Shown here: one piece after another, positions 1-8,264 of the stretch
Layout of the letters: each line of letters starts with the position of its first letter
Position numbering within the stretch: the stretch's first letter is position 1
NCBI GenBank assembly: GCA_029213265.1
Contig: JARGNG010000014.1
Coordinates: 1-64,000 of the forward strand
Direction of reading: 5' to 3'
Origin: Verrucomicrobiales bacterium
GTDB lineage: Bacteria > Verrucomicrobiota > Verrucomicrobiia > Verrucomicrobiales > DEV007
Length of the DNA: 64,000 nt
The notes under the pieces: generated by a model
Told to the model about the DNA's origin: nothing
The model's input: the letters and a program-made list of their open reading frames with translations, nothing else
The model's database searches: none
Program-made: the position numbers and the translations under genes

Positions 1-435
1 TGCCTCCTTGACGAGACGGCCAGAGATATCCTTCTTGCCAGCCAATTTCTCCGCGAGTTTCCAGGCTCGGACCACTTCATCATAGGGTTGGCCGATAAGA
101 GGTCGTACCTGCGCCTCGTTCGAAGGCCAAGTGTCAACATTTGTTGACAAATAGTCGGCTACTTTCGCAGCCTCTATCAGTTGATAGGCACGCTGGCGGC
201 TAAAATTCCAACGCTTGCAACAGTATTGCTCGAACGTATCGAATTCTTCGCGGTAGAGACGATTCTTCCGGATGCATTCGAGCGCTTCACCTATATCGAT
301 AAATGACAACAGGAGCTCCCGGATCTTTAGCTCAAGTCCCGCGAACTTGATCCGTTCGGGAGTGGAAAGAATTTCCTTATGCTCCAGGTTAGCGGAAGAG
401 GAAAGCAAGGGGATTGATTTCGAAATTCCTCCCAT
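1..435 (-). CDS. ParB-like HTH protein of an integrative element (3' end outside window)
   Basis: The reading frame starts at ATG (435-433) and runs off the left edge after 145 codons. An AAAGGAG ribosome site lies 6 bases before the ATG, which fixes the start. Residues 27-100 contain a short LELKIRELLLSF helix and then the block YREEFDTFEQYC..RW.FSRQRAYQLIEAA. I recognise this pattern from a family common on plasmids and integrative elements, often annotated as ParB-like or as a DNA-binding protein. Its biochemical role is not established, so plasmid/element maintenance is inference. It starts 3 bases after the stop of the small HTH gene and is co-oriented with the integrase, so all four genes probably form one mobile-element operon. 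Confidence 0.6.
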   Translation of the reverse strand, partial: MGGISKSIPLLSSSANLEHKEILSTPERIKFAGLELKIRELLLSFIDIGEALECIRKNRLYREEFDTFEQYCCKRWNFSRQRAYQLIEAAKVADYLSTNVDTWPSNEAQVRPLIGQPYDEVVRAWKLAEKLAGKKDISGRLVKEA

Positions 436-438
436 GGC

Positions 439-642
439 CTACTCCTTTTCGCGATTGTTCTTGGCGGTCACACCTCCACCTCCGTCCTCAATAAACCGCT
501 GTAGGTCATCGGGGTCGAAGCGGAGGGTCTGGTCAGAAAGCCGTATCGGCTTCAACCAGCCTTGGTTCATGTATCGGCAGACCGTGCGGGTCGAGACCTG
601 CAAGGTTTCCGCCACCTTCTTTTTTGTCAGCAACGTTTTCAT
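439..642 (-). CDS. Small excisionase/AlpA-like HTH protein
   Basis: This 67-residue protein starts at ATG 642-640. Residues 4-52 read as a winged helix-turn-helix of the MerR/HTH_17 type: LTKKKVAETLQVSTRTVCRY is the recognition part and IRLSDQTLRFDPDDLQRFI is the wing and following helix. Proteins of this size and fold next to a tyrosine integrase are usually excisionases or AlpA-type regulators that direct excision or control the integrase promoter. The C-terminus is glycine- and charge-rich (EDGGGGVTAKNNREKE). It lies 90 bases downstream of the hypothetical gene and 3 bases upstream of the ParB-like gene. Excisionase function is inferred from family and neighbourhood. An upstream in-frame start at 708 is possible but would add a 22-residue extension unlike the family. 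Confidence 0.72.
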   Translation of the reverse strand: MKTLLTKKKVAETLQVSTRTVCRYMNQGWLKPIRLSDQTLRFDPDDLQRFIEDGGGGVTAKNNREKE

Positions 643-732
643 AACTCGTTGCTGGCAATCTCTGACACGAATTGTCAGGAGGCGACCCTGACATCGGTCG
701 GGCTGCACAACGTCTTGCGGATTGACGTTGTG

Positions 733-1473
733 TTATTCGCCTTTGACTTCACTGGAAGTTGTTTTCAGAACTTGGGAAATTTCGTCAATAAAGTCGGACA
801 TACTCTTCGCCATTTCAGAGACTTCACCTGCAACGAAGTCCTTGACCTGGGCATCGCGAGATTCTTGAAGTTTCTGGTCGAGCTTCGCAACAGCGTCAGG
901 AAACTCCTTTGCCACTTCTGGGTATGTTTCCGTGATGCTTCTCGTTCTCGGGACTGAGGCGTCGACCAATTTCTCGAAGTCCTTTCTGTGCTTTTCCTCA
1001 CTCTTTGCTACCTGGCGAATGGCACTCTCAAACTTTCGCTTAAACGAGTCCTCCGGCATACTAAGAATGACTTCCGCAGCCTTCTCGATCGATCCACTCT
1101 TCGAAAGCTTGCAGATTTGACTCCACTCCTCCACTCCGAGGAGGACTAGGAACTTGAGTTGCCCGATCTGATTCTTCTTTTTGGGGTCGTCCGAGACCTC
1201 CAGCCGCATGAGTTCATCACTCACTAGTCGGAATTCATTTTGAAGCCATGAAACCTCATCGGGCATGTGATCGAAAATACCAAGATACCAAATGCGTTGC
1301 CCTGGGCTCGCGTTTTGGGGGAAGAGAAAATAGTCAGCAAGTTTCTCAACAACCGAAAAAACTTCGAGCGTCCGAGCACCCGGATACTGGGTGACAAACC
1401 GAGGCCACGCCTCGCCCACAACGTAGGCTGTAACCCGTTGGGTGCTCAATTCAGGTTGCTCGGACGTGCTCAT
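733..1473 (-). CDS. Hypothetical cytoplasmic protein of the integrative element
   Basis: This 246-residue protein starts at ATG 1473-1471, immediately after the integrase stop codon (TAG then ATG with no gap), so the two are very likely translationally coupled. I do not recognise a family. There is no signal peptide or membrane segment. The first 110 residues are aromatic-rich and look globular (VVGEAWPRFVTQYPG, FSVVEKLADYFLFP). The last 110 residues are strongly charged and predicted helical (KSEEKHRKDFEKLVDASV, AKLDQKLQESRDAQVKDF), suggesting a coiled-coil or extended helical tail. Position between integrase and excisionase-like gene suggests an element-specific accessory role, but no function can be assigned. 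Confidence 0.7.
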   Translation of the reverse strand: MSTSEQPELSTQRVTAYVVGEAWPRFVTQYPGARTLEVFSVVEKLADYFLFPQNASPGQRIWYLGIFDHMPDEVSWLQNEFRLVSDELMRLEVSDDPKKKNQIGQLKFLVLLGVEEWSQICKLSKSGSIEKAAEVILSMPEDSFKRKFESAIRQVAKSEEKHRKDFEKLVDASVPRTRSITETYPEVAKEFPDAVAKLDQKLQESRDAQVKDFVAGEVSEMAKSMSDFIDEISQVLKTTSSEVKGE

Positions 1474-2847
1474 CTAGACTCTGCTCTTTTTCTTTTTTCG
1501 CTTCTTCTTTCTTTTCTTTTTCTTGGTCGGAGGCGTTAGCAGAAGACTCGGGGTAACGCGGCGTTTCTTGTCGAGATAAACTTGGCTGGTGATCCGAATG
1601 TCTGAGTGCCGGAGAAAACGGCTCGCTTCGAAGATGCCGTATTCTGCAGCCACAAGCGAGCCCGCTTCTTTTCTCAATTCGTGTATTGGGCGTTTCTTGT
1701 CGCCGCCTTTGGCCCGAAGCCAATCTCCAAGCTTCTTGAACACAAGATTGCAACGATAGTACCGGGTTCCGGAATCTGCGCGATGGGGTTCGTGATCGGA
1801 TTCGATGACGAATTTGCCCGTGGCTCGCTTGTGAAGAGCCTTGAAGGCTCCGTTGACTTCTCCGCTCAGATCAATCTCCCCGGCCGAGTCTTCGGTCTTC
1901 AATTCATGGTAGCGAGTATTCTGGATGTGAAGAATCTTTCGATCGAAATCGAAGGATTCCCAGAGCAGATGATCGATCTCGCCTCGGCGAAGGCCACAGA
2001 CAAGCGCCAAGAGGAATGCCTTGTATTGCTCGGGTTGGTCCTTTTCAAGTTCCTTGCGTGCATCGGTGAGAATTCCGTGTGCGTCGATCTTGCTGTGATA
2101 TCTCATTGAAGGTGGCTTCAAGAGGGGAACATTCTCCAGGGGCCGCGGATCTGGCAGTCGCATCTTCTCTTGTAAGAACGGAAGGTGCCTCTTGGCCATG
2201 AGACCCCGGGCATTTCGGATAAGGGTGTTTGAAGTATTGATGCGCCGCCGTTTCGTGAGTGGATCGTCTCCATCTTCTGTGAGAAAGGTGTTACGCCACC
2301 GAATCACAAGTTCCGCGCTAAGCTGATCGAGATAGATTTGATCGACTCGCTTCTGCCAACGGACTGCTCCCCCGGAACGCCCGTCGAATTTCTGCGCCCC
2401 AGGGATCTTCATCGAGTCCGCGTAGATCTTGCGGATTGCTTTCGCGTAGCTATTGAAAGTCGATTGGCGCACCGTCGAAAATTCCCCCGCGACGCGAATC
2501 AAGTCTCCCACAGTAGGGCGTTCAATGAAGGCTCCATCTTCTTCATCCTGCCCGGCCTTCTTCCGTGCATTTTTGTGCTTTGCGATGGCCTTGTCCCATC
2601 CAAGCGTCAGGATATCCAGATAGACCTCCAGCGCTTTCGTTGCTGCTGAGGCTTTGTTACCCGAATTTAGCGGAAAACGCGTGCGTCGACCCTGATGTTG
2701 AAGTTGGACGCTGTAGTGGCGGTCGGTGACTGATTCTCCATCGATCAATCGCTCCCGACGTGCCACCTTGGTCTTCCAATATCGAACATCGGTCTTCCCG
2801 TAGACCACCTCCTTTGGACTCGTTTTGGACTCACTTTTATTGTCCAT
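1474..2847 (-). CDS. int: Tyrosine recombinase (phage-type integrase)
   Basis: This 457-residue protein catalyses site-specific recombination between an element att site and the chromosomal tRNA-Tyr site next to it. The C-terminal catalytic domain (about 270-430) keeps the expected residues: R287 in CGLRRGE, K317 as a candidate lysine, H389 and R392 in IHELR, H414 in RHSD and the nucleophile Y424 in QVYLDKK. Residues 110-230 fit the SAM-like core-binding domain. I chose ATG at 2847 over an upstream GTG at 2955 because the extension would overlap the att-proximal repeats and is unlike the family. The C-terminus ends in an unusual lysine/arginine tail (TKKKKRKKKRKKKKSRV), which may add nonspecific DNA affinity. 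The gene reads away from the att site and leads the element operon. Confidence 0.93.
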   Translation of the reverse strand: MDNKSESKTSPKEVVYGKTDVRYWKTKVARRERLIDGESVTDRHYSVQLQHQGRRTRFPLNSGNKASAATKALEVYLDILTLGWDKAIAKHKNARKKAGQDEEDGAFIERPTVGDLIRVAGEFSTVRQSTFNSYAKAIRKIYADSMKIPGAQKFDGRSGGAVRWQKRVDQIYLDQLSAELVIRWRNTFLTEDGDDPLTKRRRINTSNTLIRNARGLMAKRHLPFLQEKMRLPDPRPLENVPLLKPPSMRYHSKIDAHGILTDARKELEKDQPEQYKAFLLALVCGLRRGEIDHLLWESFDFDRKILHIQNTRYHELKTEDSAGEIDLSGEVNGAFKALHKRATGKFVIESDHEPHRADSGTRYYRCNLVFKKLGDWLRAKGGDKKRPIHELRKEAGSLVAAEYGIFEASRFLRHSDIRITSQVYLDKKRRVTPSLLLTPPTKKKKRKKKRKKKKSRV

Positions 2848-2863
2848 GCGTGGCAAAGGAAAG

Positions 2864-2958
2864 CACAGGGTGTCACTCTTTTCAACGTCATAAAACACTG
2901 TAATGCAATTAGTTAAGGGTGAAAGAGGTTGCCAAAGATTGACACCCTGTGACACCCC
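2864..2958. repeat. Inverted and direct repeats beside the integrase start
   Basis: The 12-mer CACAGGGTGTCA at 2864-2875 is the exact reverse complement of TGACACCCTGTG at 2940-2951, and a direct second copy TGACACCCC follows at 2950-2958. The pair brackets the 64 bases that should contain the integrase promoter and lies between the integrase start and the tRNA-derived att core. Spaced short repeats like these are typical of integrase arm-type or excisionase/repressor sites. That role is inferred from position; the repeat itself is directly visible. Confidence 0.6.
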
Positions 2959-2977
2959 TTGAAACTAGATTTCGCCC

Positions 2978-3027
2978 CTGTAAATCTGCTGGCTATGCCT
3001 TCGAAGGTTCGAATCCTTCCCTGCCCA
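2978..3027 (+). other. Attachment site: 3' fragment of tRNA-Tyr(GTA)
   Basis: The segment reads as a tRNA-Tyr from the anticodon loop to the discriminator base. CTGTAAATCTGC (2978-2989) is the loop with anticodon GTA and the 3' anticodon strand, followed by a long class II variable arm. The T arm GAAGG-TTCGAAT-CCTTC is at 3003-3019, the acceptor strand CCTGCCC at 3020-3026 and A at 3027. The sequence before 2978 does not supply the matching D arm or 5' anticodon strand, so the gene is incomplete here. Such 3' tRNA duplications mark one end of an element inserted by a tyrosine integrase. The complete tRNA-Tyr should lie at the far end of the element, left of this window. CCA is not encoded. 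Confidence 0.87.
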
Positions 3028-3031
3028 TCTC

Positions 3032-3074
3032 TTCAAAGCCCTCCGCCCAGCTCGTCTGGGCGGAGGGCTTTGAA
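3032..3074 (+). terminator. Perfect 19-bp hairpin after the tRNA-Tyr fragment
   Basis: The arms 3032-3050 and 3056-3074 are perfect reverse complements over 19 bp (TTCAAAGCCCTCCGCCCAG) with a 5-base loop CTCGT. It begins 5 bases after the tRNA 3' end. I read it as the native tRNA terminator or processing hairpin that stayed on the chromosomal side after integration. It lacks a T-run, so intrinsic termination is uncertain, and a REP-like repeat is an alternative. Confidence 0.6.
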
Positions 3075-3086
3075 CGTACAGAGAAG

Positions 3087-3233
3087 CCAAGGATGAGAAC
3101 GCAATTTGACTCGCAGCGAAGCGTAGAGAGCCGTCCAAGGATCGTGCGAAGCACGTGACGACACGGATAATCCTTCCCTGCCAACGTTTAAAACCCAAGG
3201 ATGAAAACTTTCGAACCGGGAGGCAGCGAAGCG
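3087..3233. repeat. Degenerate tandem repeat after tRNA-Tyr
   Basis: CCAAGGATGAGAAC (3087-3100) recurs as CCAAGGATGAAAAC (3195-3208), and GCAGCGAAGCG occurs at 3113-3123 and again at 3223-3233. The tRNA end AATCCTTCCCTGCC (3012-3025) also recurs at 3169-3182. This suggests a duplicated tRNA-flanking segment in which only the first copy holds the hairpin. It could be a scar of an earlier integration or a genome-wide small repeat. Confidence 0.5.
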
Positions 3234-3571
3234 ATCGAGGACTTCGAAATCATGCCGCTCCATTTCGATACAGTAAGTTTGGCATTGACTTACTCTGGCA
3301 TTTGTCCACTCTCGGTAGTGCTGCGGTCTGTCGCCCCGTTGATTCAGCCAGTTCAAGATATCACGGGCTAAAAAACTTTCTAAACCGCTTATCACACACT
3401 TGTTTGAGACCACTCCGCCCCCGATCGGATCGACGGGAATGGTTCTTGAAGTTGACTGCTACTTGCAGGGTGAACTCTCCGCCGCGGAGCGAATCCTGAT
3501 TCCTGCAATCCCCTGCACCCACTTTGTCCGGTCTGACCGTGACCCGCGTTCCTTCCATTTCCCCAAAAAAT
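3234..3571. other. Noncoding stretch before the coiled-coil protein
   Basis: No convincing reading frame, RNA gene or hairpin is seen. It must contain the promoter of the gene starting at 3572, but I cannot point to clear -35 and -10 boxes. The bases just before that start are A-rich (CCCCAAAAAAT) with no Shine-Dalgarno sequence. Confidence 0.4.
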
Positions 3572-4345
3572 ATGAAATCCAATCCATCAAAACAACTGCT
3601 CGCCTGCCTGGCTCTTCTTAGCCTGGCGTTATTCGGAGCAAATCGCTCCTTTGCCGAAAACGAACCTACGGACGATAGTCTTGGCGGTGCCACGCCCATC
3701 AACCTGGGGACGAATGGCTCTCAGGTGATCGAGACCGGAAGAATCAGCAATTCCGACGATGACTACTACTCCTTCTCCTCAGGGAGTTACACGTCCATCG
3801 TCGTGAAGGTGGCTTTCCAGGGGTCGGGTCCGGATACGATTCGACTTTCGGTCTACAACGCCGCTCAATCGAGCATTTTCAGTCAACTCACCGAAACAGG
3901 CCTGATCGATGTTCGATATACACAGACCTTCACGATCAGCAATCCTGCGGGCGCGATGTTCTTTGTCGGCGTCGAAGGCAATTCAGCCGACGGTAACAAG
4001 TCCTATTCGTTGACCATCACTCCGTCGCCGAACTTAGACCTCTTGAATGACATTGCAGCGAAGGAGTCGGAGATTTCTAATAAGGAGAGTGAAATCGCTG
4101 AAATCAAAGAATCGATCGAGACGAATAAAGCCAATCTTATCAGGTTCAAGAAAATCATCAAAGACCTGAAGAAGTTACGGAGAGTAAACAAGGCCAAGTT
4201 TATCAAGAAAACCAAAAAGGCCAAAGCGAGACTCCGAATCATTCGCAAGCGTAAGAGTGAAAGCATGCTCGAGCTGCAAAGCGCGGAGTTCGATCTATTG
4301 ACTCTTGAGGGGCAGCTTGCCGACCTTGAGGCGCAGTTGCCTTAA
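3572..4345 (+). CDS. Secreted PPC-like domain protein with basic coiled-coil tail
   Basis: This 257-residue protein has a signal peptide at 1-28 (LLACLALLSLALFGANRSFA). Residues 35-150 form a beta-rich domain of the bacterial pre-peptidase C-terminal (PPC) type, recognisable from DDSLGGATPI, DDDYYSF and the closing SYSLTIT strand. Residues 158-255 form a long coiled coil with heptad-like spacing (KESEISNKESEIAEIKESI) and a highly basic centre (about 191-229, KKAKARLRIIRKRK), ending in LADLEAQLP. PPC-like domains usually bind or cap substrates outside the cell. The coiled coil suggests oligomerisation or contact with an anionic polymer or surface. ATG at 3572 is chosen because the signal peptide starts there. 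It is a single-gene unit ended by a strong terminator. Confidence 0.75.
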   Translation: MKSNPSKQLLACLALLSLALFGANRSFAENEPTDDSLGGATPINLGTNGSQVIETGRISNSDDDYYSFSSGSYTSIVVKVAFQGSGPDTIRLSVYNAAQSSIFSQLTETGLIDVRYTQTFTISNPAGAMFFVGVEGNSADGNKSYSLTITPSPNLDLLNDIAAKESEISNKESEIAEIKESIETNKANLIRFKKIIKDLKKLRRVNKAKFIKKTKKAKARLRIIRKRKSESMLELQSAEFDLLTLEGQLADLEAQLP

Positions 4346-4383
4346 TTGTCTACCACTCCGATTGCAAATCGGATCTAATCTTT

Positions 4384-4420
4384 AAGACCTTCACTCCATC
4401 GGGGTGAAGGTCTTTTTTTT
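4384..4420 (+). terminator. Rho-independent terminator
   Basis: AAGACCTTCACTCC (4384-4397) pairs with GGGGTGAAGGTCTT (4401-4414) through a 3-base loop, with one T-G wobble, and runs into eight T residues (4413-4420). It ends the gene at 3572-4345. Confidence 0.93.
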
Positions 4421-4713
4421 GTACAAACCGAAGTTCCTCCCCTGATCGATCATCTCGGTCGATTCCATCCGGTAGTTGGCAGGAGGAGCATGGTTTCGAG
4501 CAGGGAGTCATGGGGCGGTGACAAGGCACTGCCCGGAATCTTGAAAGGACGGAAAGCCCTGACGGGTGTCTGTTGCCGATCAATTCGCCGTCGCCAATCA
4601 CGGTTGATTCGGGGCTGTTCCTGAACTGGTTTTAGCAGAACTTGATAGAATCCCGTGCAAACAAGTCGCCAAGACGTCAATTTCCGGCATCTTGTCTTTG
4701 TCCTGATTTACGA
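4421..4713. other. Noncoding region upstream of pckG
   Basis: This stretch separates the terminator from pckG. Short frames on both strands look accidental. It should carry the pckG promoter. TTGATT at about 4604 is the only -35-like hexamer I noticed, and it has no good -10 partner, so I make no promoter call. Confidence 0.4.
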
Positions 4714-6552
4714 ATGAACGAGTCATCAATTACGAAACACAAAGCACTGAACAAGTGGATCTCGCAAATGGTTGAGCTGTGCCAGCCAAAAGACGTTCAC
4801 CTCTGTGACGGATCCGGGGAGGAGTGGAGCGCGCTTACTTCGCAAATGGTAGAGGCGGGAACTTTGATTCCACTCAATCCGGAAAAACGACCGAACAGTT
4901 TCCTCGCTCGTTCCGCACCATCTGATGTCGCCCGGGTTGAGGAGCGCACCTTTATCTGCTCCAAGCGAAAAGATCAGGCCGGCCCGACCAACAACTGGAT
5001 GGAGGACGGGGAAATGCGGGAATTACTCACCGAAAAATTCCGGGGCAGCATGAAAGGGCGCACGATGTATGTGGTGCCGTTTTGCATGGGGCCGCCAGAG
5101 TCTCCTCTCGCCAAGATCGGCGTTCAGGTCACCGACTCCGCCTACGCCGTGGTTAATATGCGGATCATGGCTCACATGGGTGCGGAGGTTCTGGAGCGTC
5201 TCGAAAAAGAGGCTTCCGGCGAAATGGAATCGCGCCGGACAAAGCCCGGTTTCTTTATCCCCTGCCTGCACTCGGTCGGGGCTCCCCTCGAGGAGGGAGA
5301 GGAAGACGTCCCCTGGCCGTGTAACGATGACAAATACATCGTTCATTTTACCCGCTCGCGTGAAATCTGGTCGTATGGATCCGGCTATGGGGGCAATGCC
5401 CTACTGGGCAAGAAATGTCTGGCCCTCCGGATTGCTTCCAACATCGCGCGGGAGCACGACTGGCTCGCCGAGCACATGCTCATTCTGGGATTGGAGGATC
5501 CGGAGGGAAACAAGACCTACGTAACGGGTGCGTTTCCCTCTGCTTGCGGCAAGACGAATTTGTCGATGATCGTTCCGCCGGAAAGTTATCAGAAGGCAGG
5601 TTGGAAAACCACGATCGTCGGGGATGACATTGCCTGGCTCTGGCCGCATGAGGACGGAAAACTTCACGCGATCAATCCGGAGACCGGATACTTCGGCGTC
5701 GCTCCCGGAACCTCATGGGATTCCAATCCGAACGCGATGGAGTCGATGCGGGCCAATTGCATTTTCACCAATGTCGCCCTGACGGACGAAGGCGATATCT
5801 GGTGGGAGGGAATGACAAAAGAAACACCTTCCCATTTGATCGATTGGAAGGGGAATGATTGGACTCCGGATTCGGAAGAGAGTGCGGCACATCCCAATGC
5901 CCGCTTCACCGCTCCCGCCCACCAGTGTCCCACGATCGATCCGGATTGGCAGAATCCGGATGGTGTTCCCATCGATGCGATCATCTTTGGCGGTCGTCGC
6001 AAAACGACGATGCCGCTCGTTTACCAGGCCTACAACTGGTCACACGGAGTTTACGTGGGTGCGACGATGGGATCGGAGATGACGGCAGCAGCAGCGGGAA
6101 CGATCGGGCAGGTGCGCCGCGATCCCTTTGCGATGCTTCCGTTCGTCGGATACAACATGGGCAATTACTTCCAGCATTGGTTCCGGATGCGGAAGAGGAT
6201 TCGACACGTCCCCCGCTTTTTTCATGTGAACTGGTTCCGTCTTGCTGACGAGGGCAATTTCCTCTGGCCGGGCTTTGGCGAAAACATGCGGGTCCTCGAA
6301 TGGATTATCCACCGCTGCGCCGGCAGTGCTGCCGGTCATGAAAGCAGCATCGGCTGGATTCCGGAATACAAGGATTTCAATTTCGACGGTTTGGATTTCA
6401 GCCGTGGAGACTTTGAGAGAGTGATGGCTTTCCATCCAGAAGAGTGGAAGCATGAGATCGTCTCACAGGGAGAGTTGTTTCTCAAGTTGTTCAACTCCAT
6501 GCCGAAGGAGTTGGTCTACGAGAAAGAGTTGCTCGCGGCACGCCTGTCGTGA
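4714..6552 (+). CDS. pckG: Phosphoenolpyruvate carboxykinase (GTP)
   Basis: This 612-residue cytoplasmic enzyme converts oxaloacetate and GTP to phosphoenolpyruvate, GDP and CO2, the entry step of gluconeogenesis. Length matches the GTP-dependent family (about 600-620). The kinase-1a P-loop [14 protein letters not shown] sits at about residue 272 and includes the family's hyper-reactive cysteine. GDDIAW follows as the kinase-2 motif, and [19 protein letters not shown] and the C-terminal WFR blocks are family-typical. The ATG at 4714 is preferred to an upstream in-frame start at 4642 because homologous sequence begins at [11 protein letters not shown]. It stands alone on the + strand between a terminator and an esterase gene. 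Gluconeogenesis would fit growth on amino acids or organic acids. Confidence 0.97.
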   Translation: MNESSITKHKALNKWISQMVELCQPKDVHLCDGSGEEWSALTSQMVEAGTLIPLNPEKRPNSFLARSAPSDVARVEERTFICSKRKDQAGPTNNWMEDGEMRELLTEKFRGSMKGRTMYVVPFCMGPPESPLAKIGVQVTDSAYAVVNMRIMAHMGAEVLERLEKEASGEMESRRTKPGFFIPCLHSVGAPLEEGEEDVPWPCNDDKYIVHFTRSREIWSYGSGYGGNALLGKKCLALRIASNIAREHDWLAEHMLILGLEDPEGNKTYVTGAFPSACGKTNLSMIVPPESYQKAGWKTTIVGDDIAWLWPHEDGKLHAINPETGYFGVAPGTSWDSNPNAMESMRANCIFTNVALTDEGDIWWEGMTKETPSHLIDWKGNDWTPDSEESAAHPNARFTAPAHQCPTIDPDWQNPDGVPIDAIIFGGRRKTTMPLVYQAYNWSHGVYVGATMGSEMTAAAAGTIGQVRRDPFAMLPFVGYNMGNYFQHWFRMRKRIRHVPRFFHVNWFRLADEGNFLWPGFGENMRVLEWIIHRCAGSAAGHESSIGWIPEYKDFNFDGLDFSRGDFERVMAFHPEEWKHEIVSQGELFLKLFNSMPKELVYEKELLAARLS

Positions 6553-6762
6553 TTCTCCACCTCGTTGTCCCGGGAGGTTCGCTGTGCTTCTACCTCCGAT
6601 CTGATTCATGGGTTGATCAAAATCGATGGCTCCAGGATCGGGCCAGTTACCCCCGGCCCTCTTCCCCGCTGTCTACTGGCGTTCAATCCCGGACTGGAAA
6701 AGGTTGCCAGCAAGGGAAATGACTGCTGGGAAATCCCTTCTTGTCTACTTATGGTGTGATCT

Positions 6763-8220
6763 ATGAACAAAAAGGCCCGGGAACTGTTGTGTCGTTATCT
6801 CAAGCTCCTTGGCATCGGCTTGGCTGGCGCTTTTATTACCTTGCTGGTAGTGGGCGTCTATGCTTTGAACCAGAAACCCGATCTCAAGGTATGGCATACG
6901 GCGCGCCTCGATGAAGAGTTCACGGTGAAGAGTGATGTTTCCACGTTTTCTGAATATCTGGCCCTCGAAGATCGGCTCTTCACCCAACTCGGAGAGAAGG
7001 TGTTCGATGAGATTGAGCCGGAGGATGAGCAGGTCATCAATCGCTACTTTCATGGATTTCTATTCGATTCGGAAAAGGAAGTTCCAAACTGGAATCGAAG
7101 CTTTGAACTGCCTCCCAATCCGGGTGCTGGCCCTCCCTCGCTCGGCGTTTTGTTGATTCATGGTTTGTCCGATTCCCCCTATAGCCTGAGAAAGGTCGGG
7201 CAGGAACTTCAGTCGCGAGGGGCTCATGTGGTTGGGTTGCGGGTCCCCGGCCACGGTACCGCTCCCTCCGGGCTAACCCGGGTGAAATGGCAGGACATGG
7301 CTGCGGCGGTCGAGATCGCGATGAAGCATCTCCAGAAGAAAGTGGGGAAAAAACCTCTCTATGTTGTGGGCTACTCCAATGGCGGTGCCCTTGCCGTTCG
7401 TTATGCGCTTTCCTCACTGGAGATTGAGGAGTTGCCCCGGTTGGAGGGGATCGCGCTCATTTCGCCTGAAATCGGAATTACTCCGGCAGCCGCCTTCGCG
7501 GTCTGGCAGGGGAGGATCGGGGGACTTCTGGGCCTGAGCAAACTCAAGTGGACCGACGTGATTCCCGAGTATGATCCCTACAAATACAACTCGTTTCCCG
7601 TCAATGCAGGAGATCTGGCTCATCGGCTCACGAAGATAAACCGGGAGTCGATGGGGAAACTCGGGGCAGCGGACAAACTGGAGGACTTTCCTACTGTTCT
7701 TGCATTTCAATCGGTCGTAGATGCCACTGTCAAAGCTCCCGCTCTCGTCAAAGATCTCTTTTTTCACCTCCCCGACCGGGGTCATGAACTGGTGTTGTTT
7801 GGATTGAACAAGAAAGCTGGTTTCGAACCGCTCTATCACGCTAATCCTGCGGAACAACTGGTAACCTTGCTTGCCCAGCCGAAGCGAAGTTTTACGCTGA
7901 CCCTCCTGAGTTCCCAAACTGATACGGACAACAAAGTCACCCTTCGAAAGTGGGCTGTGGGGGAATCAAATGCCGTTGAAGAGGAAACAGAGATGCGTTG
8001 GCCGGAAAGAGTCTATTCGCTCTCGCACGTGGCTCTTCCCTTTTCCGAAGAGGACCCCGTTTATGGAATGAAGAAGGATTCCGGCGTCTCGCTGGGGCAT
8101 CTTGACCTGAGAGGCGAGAAGGGAGTGTTGAAGATTTCAGGGAACAACATGATGAGGCTGCGTTGGAATCCGTTTTATCCCTATTTGGAATCCCGGATCC
8201 TGGGGCATTTCGGACTGTAG
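6763..8220 (+). CDS. Membrane-anchored alpha/beta hydrolase (esterase/lipase type)
   Basis: This 485-residue protein has an N-terminal membrane anchor (about 16-35, LGIGLAGAFITLLVVGVYAL) and no obvious cleavage site. The hydrolase fold starts near 125. LLIHGLSDSPYSL gives the oxyanion HG, VPGHGTAPSGL is typical of monoacylglycerol-lipase/serine aminopeptidase S33-like esterases, and GYSNG (203-207) carries nucleophile S205. The catalytic Asp and His should lie in the second half (VVDATVKAP and later), but I cannot fix them. The last 100 residues look like an extra domain. The substrate is unknown; an acyl ester at the membrane is the safest call. It has its own 210-base upstream region after pckG and ends 44 bases from the convergent NHL gene. 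Confidence 0.82.
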   Translation: MNKKARELLCRYLKLLGIGLAGAFITLLVVGVYALNQKPDLKVWHTARLDEEFTVKSDVSTFSEYLALEDRLFTQLGEKVFDEIEPEDEQVINRYFHGFLFDSEKEVPNWNRSFELPPNPGAGPPSLGVLLIHGLSDSPYSLRKVGQELQSRGAHVVGLRVPGHGTAPSGLTRVKWQDMAAAVEIAMKHLQKKVGKKPLYVVGYSNGGALAVRYALSSLEIEELPRLEGIALISPEIGITPAAAFAVWQGRIGGLLGLSKLKWTDVIPEYDPYKYNSFPVNAGDLAHRLTKINRESMGKLGAADKLEDFPTVLAFQSVVDATVKAPALVKDLFFHLPDRGHELVLFGLNKKAGFEPLYHANPAEQLVTLLAQPKRSFTLTLLSSQTDTDNKVTLRKWAVGESNAVEEETEMRWPERVYSLSHVALPFSEEDPVYGMKKDSGVSLGHLDLRGEKGVLKISGNNMMRLRWNPFYPYLESRILGHFGL

Positions 8221-8264
8221 AAGCGGCAAAATCCACCCTCACTCTCCGGGAAGCACCAAGAGGG

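Noticed and set aside
2941..3027. A complete tRNA-Tyr gene
   Set aside because: The 5' acceptor strand, D arm and 5' anticodon strand are not present upstream of 2978, so only a 3' fragment can be supported.
2965..3198. Short minus-strand frames across the tRNA-Tyr fragment and hairpin
   Set aside because: They translate tRNA and hairpin sequence (for example AGKDSNLRRHSQQIYR), a known source of spurious small proteins.
4350..4680. Two short minus-strand frames between the terminator and pckG
   Set aside because: They read through a rho-independent terminator and have no ribosome site or recognizable product.
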